DNA from: Bigelowiella natans CCMP2755
Lineage: Eukaryota; Cercozoa; Chlorarachniophyceae
Length of the DNA stretch: 20,000 nt
Direction of reading: 5' to 3'
Assembly: GCA_000320545.1 (NCBI GenBank)
Contig: ADNK01001809.1
Location: 1-20,000, forward strand
The position numbers were made by a program, and so were the translations under genes. Shown here piece after piece: positions 8,923 to 18,418 of this stretch (the first letter of the stretch is position 1; every line of letters starts with the position of its first letter). The notes below the pieces were generated by a model. That model had not been told where the DNA came from. It did no database searches and saw only the letters and a list, made by a program, of their open reading frames with translations.

Positions 8923-9633
8923 AGCGAGGAGGTTTTATGAAAGAAATTATAAAAACATCCGGTCGCAAGGCCATATGTAACGATGGTCATGGGATGTAGG
9001 GGCGGCTTGACCACATGCCGAGCGGGGGGAAGGGGGGTGGCAAGGCAGAGAGCAAGGACGGTCAACTGCTGCGCTAGTGGATAATTGCAGAAAAGGGATG
9101 TAATTCGTCTCTGCGACAAGGAATTTCCGTCTTAAAACTTTTAAAAACAAGAATTATGTTCGATTCGCATTTTCGATGGAAGAATTTAGAAGATGTTCGG
9201 AGAAAAAAAGGAACTAAATGCAGATGTTTCCTACAACAACTGGAAAACACCTCTGGAATGATCTAATGAAGATGTTAGATATATGTGGGTGTATTTATTT
9301 TCTTATCGGAAACATGTCTGGCAACAATTACGATAACGATCTAACGCTCTGCGGCCCTCCGCCAGCAATCGCCGTCCCTCCTCGCTTCTCATTAGAGGAT
9401 AGCAGTAAGAGCCAATTCGGTTGTTCAGCATTAAAACATCCTAACTTTACAGCCAGAGGACATCAACCGCATATACATGCGTGCGTGCAGGCAACATTGA
9501 AACGGAAACACACGTTAGATAATGATGAAACATCAAAAACCGCTGACCTGCATTACTGGAGCCTGAGCGCCATTCTCCTTAAGCGTTGGTCTTCACTACT
9601 TCCCTTCCCTTCCACTTAACGTTTCCTGCTACG
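8923..9633. promoter_or_regulatory. Head-to-head spacer, presumed promoter region of two genes
   Basis: 711 bases lie between the start codons of the 558-residue gene (-) and the P2X-like gene (+). There is one CTAG and no microsatellite. A C/T-rich stretch (about 9591-9615) lies just upstream of the P2X-like ATG. A 133-codon frame at 9218-9619 lies inside it but lacks supporting features. Promoter role is inferred from position only. Confidence 0.35.
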
Positions 9634-12102
9634 ATGACGACGCGGTCTATTTGCACGGAAATCGGAGATTTCGTGTCGTACGTGCTCGACGACTTCACCC
9701 CCACTCTTCAGTACTACGAGACTGAGGTAACCCCAGAGGAACATCTTGTGGACAGGGTTCGAGGGGGGGGAGGGAAAGGCCGGAGGATACAAATACTGAA
9801 CGCGCATATCATCAAGGTCTTCGACCGCCGCGTGCAGTTTAGCTTCTGCATCGTAGCGGCCATTGCGCTGCTGCTCTTCGTGTATCAGTCCTTAGAAGAG
9901 CGAGCGATGGTGGAGTTTGACACGATATCTGGGGTGCTAACAGCCACAGTGAAACTACCCTCGAATCACGTGGTCAACACGACGACGCTCGACTACTGCC
10001 AGCGGCTGAAGAATCGAGACGGTGGCGACGAAGAAACGGAACTCGAGAAGAAGACGAAGAAGAAGAAGAAGAAGAAGAAGAAGAAGAAGAAGAAATCGTC
10101 GGCAAGATGCGAGATTTGGGATCCAAAGGAAGTGGTATATCCGAGCAGCAACACGGACAACACTCTCTCAATCACGACGTTCGCCCGGAGGAAGCTCTTC
10201 GAGCGGCGGTGCAGGAAGAGCGAGGAGGCGTGCGAAAAGGCCTTGGTCGAGGTTGACAGGCAGGACGTCGTCGTGGCCGGCGTTGAATCGTTGCAGGTGC
10301 AGATCGACCACATCGTGCAAGCAGCGCGCCTCTATCTTGACAGCATAGACGACAAGAGCACCCCCCCTCGGGGAAGCAGGAGCGCGGGTAGCAGGCCTAC
10401 GCAGCCAGGCCCGCAGCAGCAGGGGCAAGCCGACGACGAGGAGGGAGCTTTTGAACCCAAATTCGTCGGATCATGCCGCTGGATGAGGGGGCGACTGATG
10501 CATGGGGAGAAGGTCCTTCTGGAGCTCGATGGCAAGAAAACCGCGGGGAACGGTGGCAAAGACGTCGCCGGGCCTGATAAGATTCCCTTGAGCCTGCTGC
10601 TCGAGGCCGCCGACTTGCCCAGCTTAGACCTCCGTTCCGACGGCCACAAGAGAGGCAGCAAGGGCAAGGCCTACCGCATGCGCGGCGTGGTGCTGTTCGT
10701 GACGATCTCGTACACGAACATCGACCCCGAAGCATGGATCCCCCTCCCCTCAAACACCATTTGGTACGAGTACAGGGTGCTGCGAGCTCCTTACTCAGAG
10801 TTCTCCCACGTAGAACACCTCACCACCAGCGGACAGGCGCAGCGAGGACTCGAGAAGGACGAGGACGGGGGGGATAGCGGCGGGCGCGGGGGGGGGGCGA
10901 GACTGCTGAGCGGCGACGACGTCAAAGGCCCCTTCGACGGCGCGACATCGGCCGTGATGAAGAGGTACGCCGTGCACCTGAAATTCATCCAAACGGGGCA
11001 GATCGGCCGCCTGTCGCCCATGAACATTCTCGTGCAGATCATATCGATGCTCGGCATCATCGGCATCGCGCGCGTCTTCATGGACACCCTGGCCAAGTTC
11101 GCCTACCGGGAGGAGATCGCCCGCGCGGAGAAGGACCGCGAGCACGAGCTCTCCAAGCTGCGGACGACGTTCAGCTACTTCGACGCGGACGCGGACGGGA
11201 CGATCGATCTCGACGAGTTGAGCCAGATGCTGCACTCCATGGGGAAGCGCCTCTCCCGCGAGGAGGTCTTTCTGCTGGTGAAGAAGGTCAACCCCAACTG
11301 CTACAGGAGGGGGGAGGTGGCGATTGACTTCCCGCACTTCTGCATGCTTTTGGCCGTGTTCTCCGCCGAAGAGGTAGGACATCTCGTTGCCACGACAGAG
11401 ATGCGGGCCTCCGTGGACCGCCAGATCCGCGCTACCCCGTCTCGGGAAGGGGGGGGGGGCAGCATCATCAGCCGCAACCATGGCAGTGATGACGACGTCG
11501 ATGGCGGCGGCCGCGGCGAGGAGGCGAAGGGCGCCAATCACAACAGCGCTCCCGGCAGCCGCAACAGTCGCGCCGTAGAAACGAGGTTCCCGTCGAGAAT
11601 GGTCTCCGCCCCTGACATCTCGCAAATGGACGAATGGCGCATGCAACGATACGTCAGCCAAGCGATAAAGGAAAGGAAGAACGGGCAGTCGTCGCGGGTA
11701 AGGAGGCCGACCGCCAGGAGGGGGGCAGCAGCAGCTGCACAGCCAGCAATGGACGATGCCGATGAGGTTGGTGGCATTAATGACGATCAAGTAGAGGCTG
11801 CTGGTGGCGTAGGTGATGGCCTCTCAAACCAGGACGACGAAAAGGACAACTTCCATTATGGCCTACGACGGCGCCGCCCCTCTCGAAAAAAAGGGGCCCC
11901 GTCTACTCTAGCATACTCTCCTCGCCACCCACCAAGCGACGAATCCCCCACGTCTCCTGTAGCTGCACACCGGCAGCGTCAGCCGCGAAGTAGTCGGCGG
12001 CGCAATCATAGCGAGATCGTCAATGACAGAGACGCTTCGAGCGACTACGGCGCACGCAAAGGCCGGGCTGCAAGGCAAAAGAGGCAGAGACGGAAGAGGT
12101 AG
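9634..12102 (+). CDS. P2X-like receptor/channel subunit with C-terminal EF-hand, 822 residues
   Basis: P2X proteins are trimeric cation channels, usually ATP-gated, with two membrane segments and a large outer loop. Seen here: RRVQFSFCIVAAIALLLFVY (65-84, membrane segment 1) preceded by the family's Arg-x-x-Gln spacing; TATVKLP (103-109) where P2X has K-x-K-G; RGVVLFVTISYTNID (350-364); WYEYRVLRAPY (377-387); YAVHLKFIQTGQIGRL (445-460), matching position by position the Y-G-I-R-F-D-x-x-V-x-G-x-x-G-K-F block; then segment 2 at about 463-490. After a short linker comes a canonical EF-hand loop, DADADGTIDLDE (517-528), and a degenerate second hand near 550-572. The roughly 240-residue tail is disordered and ends very basic. 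The start is the ATG at 9634 with A at -3. The frame is intronless. A poly-Lys run (142-154) from an AAG repeat and Gly runs from G homopolymers interrupt the outer loop. The calmodulin-like sensor suggests cytosolic Ca2+ feedback, which is inference. Confidence 0.72.
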   Translation: MTTRSICTEIGDFVSYVLDDFTPTLQYYETEVTPEEHLVDRVRGGGGKGRRIQILNAHIIKVFDRRVQFSFCIVAAIALLLFVYQSLEERAMVEFDTISGVLTATVKLPSNHVVNTTTLDYCQRLKNRDGGDEETELEKKTKKKKKKKKKKKKKSSARCEIWDPKEVVYPSSNTDNTLSITTFARRKLFERRCRKSEEACEKALVEVDRQDVVVAGVESLQVQIDHIVQAARLYLDSIDDKSTPPRGSRSAGSRPTQPGPQQQGQADDEEGAFEPKFVGSCRWMRGRLMHGEKVLLELDGKKTAGNGGKDVAGPDKIPLSLLLEAADLPSLDLRSDGHKRGSKGKAYRMRGVVLFVTISYTNIDPEAWIPLPSNTIWYEYRVLRAPYSEFSHVEHLTTSGQAQRGLEKDEDGGDSGGRGGGARLLSGDDVKGPFDGATSAVMKRYAVHLKFIQTGQIGRLSPMNILVQIISMLGIIGIARVFMDTLAKFAYREEIARAEKDREHELSKLRTTFSYFDADADGTIDLDELSQMLHSMGKRLSREEVFLLVKKVNPNCYRRGEVAIDFPHFCMLLAVFSAEEVGHLVATTEMRASVDRQIRATPSREGGGGSIISRNHGSDDDVDGGGRGEEAKGANHNSAPGSRNSRAVETRFPSRMVSAPDISQMDEWRMQRYVSQAIKERKNGQSSRVRRPTARRGAAAAAQPAMDDADEVGGINDDQVEAAGGVGDGLSNQDDEKDNFHYGLRRRRPSRKKGAPSTLAYSPRHPPSDESPTSPVAAHRQRQPRSSRRRNHSEIVNDRDASSDYGARKGRAARQKRQRRKR
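10057..10095 (+). repeat. AAG microsatellite inside the P2X-like coding region
   Basis: Thirteen Lys codons in a row (twelve AAG and a final AAA) encode residues 142-154 in the predicted outer loop. A run this pure suggests recent slippage. Its length is likely to vary between strains. Confidence 0.85.
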
Positions 12103-12881
12103 GTGTCAAAGACGACGACGCGGGGTGTTGATCTTAAATGGGACGGAATAGTGCGCTGCAGTCACAAGCTAGGAGTCAACAAGTCACAGGTAGCGGTGTC
12201 AATCCTTATCAATCCTCTGTGACGTAATATTCGGTTGTGTTCAATAATTATTACTCTCTGGTAGCTTCCTCGTGTTGTATGCAATCACATGCGCAATGGG
12301 TAATAAGTAGCTCGCATCAAATCACGCACACACGCTCTCTCGCAGATAGCAGGAAATCATGCCATGCATGCAACTAGCAGCATGGAACGGCACTCGCTAG
12401 TATGCTACGCTAGCATGTTTATTCGATACGATGTACACGAATGAATGTCTAGATGTCTAGATGTGAACGTCCAAGCCGCGCACAGAAACAAGCTTGCATT
12501 AAGTCTTTGCATCACAACTTCTAGAACTTCTCTCTGCAAATTGTTTGAATACACAGATCGCGCGGGCAAGCAGGCGATATGCTAGGCGAGACTTAGCCAT
12601 TTGAACACGCAACTATCGATCACTGCCATCGATCATCGTGCCAGCGCGCACGCTGCATGATATCATATTGCTGTGTCTATTATCTACGCTGTATCATATT
12701 CCAGTCTAGCTGGACCCTGCTGAATACTCACAGGCAAAATGTACAATACATGTGTAGCTGCTTTGCATAGCTAACTACATCAGGATGACCATTGTAAAGA
12801 CTTAACCACTTCACTACATCCGTCGTCTCACAATGCATGTGTGTGTTATATTTACAATGTACGGGCCGTGTTTAACATTGT

Positions 12882-12921
<40 letters not shown>

Positions 12922-12954
12922 CCATTTAAAAAATTTAATTCTTCATTACATCCG

Positions 12955-13001
<47 letters not shown>

Positions 13002-13233
13002 TTAGCGCAGCATGCTAGCATGTCTAGATATGTGTATTGACTGTTATAGGCCTAACCGTTTGCCCATTCCCAGTAATTGTTGCAGCTTTCGCCATATCTG
13101 GGCATCTTCAATCATTTTATTTATTAATTATTATTATTATTATTATTATTAAATATCATCCTTTTTGGTGCTTACGCGTGAGACACGAAACACACACACA
13201 CACACACACACATGCATCACACGCTTTTCATCA
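12103..13233. other. Tail-to-tail intergenic spacer with TA repeats and palindromes
   Basis: No supported exon. It contains about eleven CTAGs, a perfect CATGCTAGCATG at 13011-13022, two TA repeats (about 12887-12920 and 12959-12996), a TTA repeat (about 13117-13151) and a CA repeat (13191-13212). The last two lie just beyond the stop codon of the 28-exon gene. Confidence 0.65.
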
Positions 13234-14497
13234 TCATATCGTCCTTCTCTCCTCCATCCTAGCTCTGAAGGCCCTCAAGAACCTGACCACCTTCTGCACG
13301 GGCCTCGACGGGATCACCTCGTTCTGTCAATACGCGCGGCAAAAGAGCGTGAGTGCAATGCCCCAAAAGCAACGCCGTGCTTATCACCCATACTCAACGC
13401 TCATCATCGGTTGCAGCAAAGGAGGCAACACGCACCGACTCGACCCGTTTTTGACCGATCAAGCGGCATGAATAACAGCGCTGTCTCACCCATTCGTCGC
13501 TCTCTGCCAGCTGGGCGAGAGCGCCTTCATCGAAGTGGAAAAGCGCACGTGCGAAGAACATGATCAGGTCGGTGTCCTCTTCCTTAAAGCCGAAGACGAG
13601 ACGCTTGAATATCCTCTCCAACGCCTCTTTCCACCTGACACACGCACCGAGCTTTGGGTGAGTGCATGCGTCTCTCTCCCCATGGATGTAACAAACACAG
13701 CAAACGTCGCCTCGCCGAATCGCGAACGTGGCAGTTTTGAAAAGGAGCAGAGGTGAAATCCACACAACAGCAGCAGCAGCAGCAGCAACAACAACAACAA
13801 CAAAAGGAATAAAAAAAGAAAAAAGAACACAACAGGACAAACAACAAACGACAAAAACGCTCTCGCAAAACGTGAAATCAACCTGCTCAGCTGCTTTCGA
13901 TCTTGGACTTTCCAATACTGAGAGGAAACACACAGACCTCACAACCCATTGCTCCGCTAGCCTGCGCTGCGCTGCAAAGCTCGAGAAAGCATCGGAAAGA
14001 CAACATCACACGCTTGAGGTAGTATTATCTACCCACCTCCTTTTCCTTCTTCTCAAACCGGCCTTGGCCACCATCCACATAACTCAAGCTTGAGATCATT
14101 GAGTACAAAAAGGAGGACACAGTCTTCTTCTTCTCCTCCTCCTCCTCATCCTCCTTGCCATCATCGACGTCTGAGCAAACCGGCAAGAACGCATTTTCAA
14201 ACACAACCCAGTGAAGATTTGGGACTTCGTAGGGAGAAAAGAGCATGCTGCTGGAAGCTAGCTATTTATCGGCCCTGTGTTTATTTTCTTGCACACTTTC
14301 CTCTTTGCCTCACCTTGTGATTTCAATGCGCCCGAGAGTTCTTTAGACAGCTGATTTCTGCTCCTTGAAATCTCAAAAGCCTGGTTTCAAAGCCCAGCAA
14401 ACAATCTCAACAACGCAAAGGGCTGTCTCTTCAGACGGAGGTTTTTACAAAATATAAGCGTCATGTCCAATACTTTAGAATTAATATATAATATATA

Positions 14498-14542
<45 letters not shown>

Positions 14543-15169
14543 TTATATGTATTCGCTACTTTGCATGATCGAGGGTTTCTCTCCATTGCCTCCCATAGCA
14601 AGCGCCAAGGCTGAGAGAGGGGTAACGACAACATCAATGATGCATTGTATGTAAATATATCAATATATATGTATATGTGTATATACACATACATATATAA
14701 TATATATATTATATTATGGGGAAGAAGTCTCGTCTTTAAACCTCCATCCCCCCTCCCCCCCCACAATCTACTCACTCCACCAGGAATGTATTTTAATATG
14801 TATGAGGTGCGTGTGCGTATGCATGCGTGCGTGCGCGCGCGCGCGCGCACGCACGGGGGCGTGTGTGTGTGTGTGTGTGTGTGTGCCACCTTTTCAAATA
14901 GTTTAGCGATTTCGGCGTCGTCCTTTTTCTTCAAACTAAACTGGCTAGCCCGGGCCTGTTGAAACTTAGGTGCAAACACAATGATCAGAAGCATCGAGCC
15001 GTTGGCGACCAAGCAGTGCACAGAGACGCTCCCGTGCGTATATCTTGCGCGGGGGCTCGCTCGATGGCGTGACAGCCAATCACCCAAAAACGTTTGGAAC
15101 AACAACTCTCAACCAGCGAAATACCTCATCAAGGAAGAGTCGGAAATACCGCACAGCAAGCGACCTTAT

Positions 15170-15214
<45 letters not shown>

Positions 15215-16407
15215 TATGTATTGATTATATTATTTTATATTTATCATATCACGTGGTTTTGTTCGATTAATTTCTCTACGCAAATCGACGGTTATTTACC
15301 AAAAAAAAACAATACAAATATAGCAGCTAAGCGTGCGGTCTTCAAAAGAGCCACCTTTTATTCTCCATTGTAAGTCGATTTAGATATAGCTCGGTACAAA
15401 TCTCCTCCTTCTGCAAGCTGAAGTCAAACATCACGATGTAGTCATTTCAAAACGTCAATATACCACCAGGAGGTTTGACTAAAAAAGTAAGAACAGAGCA
15501 TACACGAGCACTTACTTCTGCCCTATAAAGCCATTTGATGCGGTGCCTTTATCATCTTTAATCTCTAGCCATTCTCTGATGATTATTGGACGGAAGAACC
15601 ATTATGAGAGGGGGGGGGGGGGGAGGATGAATCATACATCACTAACAAATGCCGTTTTTGTTGGCCTCGAAGTATAGAGATATATGGTAAAATGTATATA
15701 TTTTAAAATGTGAATGACACGCATACACACTCACGTTTTGTACGCTCTAAGACGCCGCCTGAACACAACAGAGCAAAATCAGGAAGATGCCGCCATGGTA
15801 TGGAGCAACGACGAGTGCGAAGTGAGCAAACAACTCAATTTGGATGATGTGGTGTGTATGACCTCCACTTGGAGAGAAACAAGATTCTATTGATATCAAC
15901 CGCCTATTCGAGAAAGCATTCAATTGAGAGAGCGGCGCTAGCGCGGCAATGGGAGAGAGATTGTGGCATTTTTCCAACCCTCTCAGGAGAGCACTACTAC
16001 CCGGGATATTACCGAATCTATTTCGCGATTGATGTGCTCAGCCACCCTGTACAAGGAAGGAAATCGATGTTAATGTGAATGGGAAAAAACAGATCGCATT
16101 GCCGACTGCCTTAGAATGCCAAATAGCAAGCACGTCGATAAGATTCAACGCACGCAGATAGCGTGCACATACACCATCAAACAAACGCAGGATGCAGTCC
16201 CATCCAGCGACTATATTGCAGATCGTTTAACCATTCAAGAATCCAACGCATTTCAACCAAACAATGATCAGCGGCGCTGCTGCAAAAGAACACGAGCAAA
16301 CAGAGAAACCGACCGAGAGATCCAGCTTTCTCTCCTATCCCCTGCTCATGATTATGGCCATGGGAAACATAAGACGAAGATGAAGATGCGGTAAGGAGAG
16401 CGCGAGT

Positions 16408-16441
<34 letters not shown>

Positions 16442-17010
16442 GAGGCGTGGTGGGTTTGTTTCAAAAACAATCTAGAAGTCAAAATTTTGTGGGAATAGGA
16501 GATCTGCCTCCTCTGCCTCCAACCTCCTCCCTTCTCTCCCATACCCTGCTTGAGAAGATATTCACCGAGCGCTACAGCAGATAGGAAGCATGCAGCACAG
16601 CTGATACGAATGAGGTGCAAGTGACAGTAAGTACCCATCCGCCACTTTCTCTTTCGCATCAGGATTCCATTCCACCATCGATTTATCTTTGCCAGTTTCT
16701 GATCGGGGTTGGAAAATTGACTAAGCTTGAAGTATTAAATGAAAAGATAACCACCCAGAAAGCAACAACAGCAACGACAGCGACATTGCGGTGGAAAATA
16801 CGCAAGCGAATATATGCAGGCGGAAAAACGAGGTGTTTCAGTAAAAAAAACCAACCGGAGATATGCAATTATATTCTCCAAATCATCAACCTGAGATTGG
16901 AGACTGAGCGGCTTCGTAGGATGTGCTGCGAAGTCTATGCTTCGTGATGATGGCGGGCAGAATCGACACTCGCTCGGATTCCTCTCTGCGTGCGTGAAAA
17001 CAAGAAAGGG

Positions 17011-17057
<47 letters not shown>

Positions 17058-17072
17058 AGAGCAAGAGAGCGA

Positions 17073-17116
<44 letters not shown>

Positions 17117-17195
17117 TAGAGAGAGAAAACCAACGGTAAGACTAAGCTCGATAGACAATGAGAAACAAGTGTTGAACCAAGCGGTCAATATATAC

Positions 17196-17241
<46 letters not shown>

Positions 17242-17379
17242 ACCCAAACCAAAAAAAAAGGATGATTACTATAGGATCGCTCGAGCAACTTGTCCGTCTC
17301 CCTCATCGAAAACGCTCTGTTCCCCTCCAAGAACGCTGCGATAACCTACCATAACCAAAGGAAGGAGGAGGGGAGGAGA

Positions 17380-17432
<53 letters not shown>

Positions 17433-18360
17433 GAGAGGCCATAGAAACAGGCATCATAATGGCAAGTTAATCTCTCCCCAACCTCTCCTCTGTAACAAAA
17501 CAACATCAAACGGTGCCGAGCAAAGAAAGGCCCAACACCGAACCGAAGCCATTCGCTGGAACGACCTTTCGGATGCGCGTCCGCAGCGCCTCCTCCCTGC
17601 AAATGATGACACACACCCCGTCAGCGGCTTAGTCATTCGCAAAAGCACGAGCCGAGTGGCCCGTCACCGCGCGCTCGCGCGGTGCCGCGCGGTTTGATCC
17701 CCTTACCGTTCAATATCGAATCGCTTTTGACAGAATGCCATCGTCTCCTGAGAGAAACCACCGCAGCATATAGCCCCAAGGCTCACGTCAGCGGCACTGT
17801 GCTTCACACACGATGCATTCTGCTACAAACGTCGCCTTGACACGCGCACATGAGCATTCACATGATACACGGCGAGGCGCATGATGACGCCCTATCACGC
17901 GATTGACCTCCTTCCTCTTCAACCCCTTGAAGATCTGCCCGAGGCTCCCGAAATCGTCGAGAAAGTCATTGGACAACAGCTCGTCGTGGACGAGAACCGA
18001 AGGCGCCATCTGTGCGTGCCAAAGCAATCAACTCAAATGCCGCGCGCGCGCACCCGGGCAAAAAGAGCGAGGGGTCGCGGAAGTTTTGCAAATGTATTGT
18101 ATGTTATATGCTATACAATACCCCGTTTGTGGCGCTGCACACGTGCTGAGTGGTTCGTGCTAGCGGCCTCCTCTTAGCTGTCTTCTTCTTCTTCTTCGTA
18201 TTTTTCATCTTTTTCTTCTTCGGATGTGAAAAGAACATGGCTTATTCTTGGTTTACACAAAATATACACATCAAAACATAAAACAGACATACACACAGAA
18301 ACAAACACGCACACACACGCACACACACGTACACACGCACAGAGAGAGAAAGAGAGAGAT

Positions 18361-18418
<58 letters not shown>

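Larger units (their letters stand above)
13234..16046 (-). other. Exons 16-28 of the 28-exon gene: C-terminal region
   Basis: About residues 341-640. Segments include VAEHINREIDS (16), AVDINRILFLSKWR (17), RRLRAYK (18), EWLEIKDDKGTASNGFIGQ (19), SLAVRYFRLFLDE (21), SQFSLKKKDDAEIAKLFEK (22), PWRLLWEAMERNPRSCK (23), a Glu/Lys-rich loop in exon 25, then YWKVQDRKQLSR (26) and a 48-codon helical exon containing RIFKRLVFGFKEEDTDLIMF and FARALFHFDEGALAQL (27). It ends VQKVVRFLRAFRARMEERR. Aromatic residues in heptad-like spacing suggest a helical-repeat fold, which is inference. Confidence 0.72.
16232..18009 (-). other. Exons 7-15 of the 28-exon gene: middle region
   Basis: About residues 154-340. 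Readable segments include SVLVHDELLSNDFLDDFGSL (exon 7), ETMAFCQKRFDIER (8), EEALRTRIRKVVPANGF (9), FLEGNRAFSMRETDKLLERS (10), SERVSILPAIITKHRLRSTS (11), MVEWNPDAKEKVADG (12), CAACFLSAVALGEYLLKQG (13) and ADHCLVEMRWILEW (15). Exon 14 (28 nt) is needed to join the phases of 13 and 15. Introns 12 and 14 are each 34 nt. Confidence 0.62.

Noticed and set aside
9218-9619. Open frame of 133 codons on the + strand in the divergent spacer
   Set aside because: Composition is mixed, there is no domain, and it ends just before the P2X-like start. It could be an unrecognised exon, but nothing supports it.
10795-11790. Open frame of 331 codons on the - strand
   Set aside because: It lies antisense to the P2X-like gene, whose frame carries recognisable membrane segments and an EF-hand. 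GC-rich coding DNA commonly leaves the opposite strand open.
12887-12996. TA repeats considered as a replication origin or attachment site
   Set aside because: TA repeats of this kind are scattered through introns and spacers of the whole window, so none is special.
13262-13349. Exon-like stretch on the + strand with a good acceptor and a GTGAGT donor
   Set aside because: It overlaps the last exon of the 28-exon gene on the - strand, which fits phase with 27 others. No partner exons were found on the + strand.
18147-18230. Lys-rich possible extra exon on the - strand
   Set aside because: It is phase-compatible between exons 6 and 7, but its sequence is low-complexity AAG repeats and its limits are ambiguous. 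It was left out of the model.
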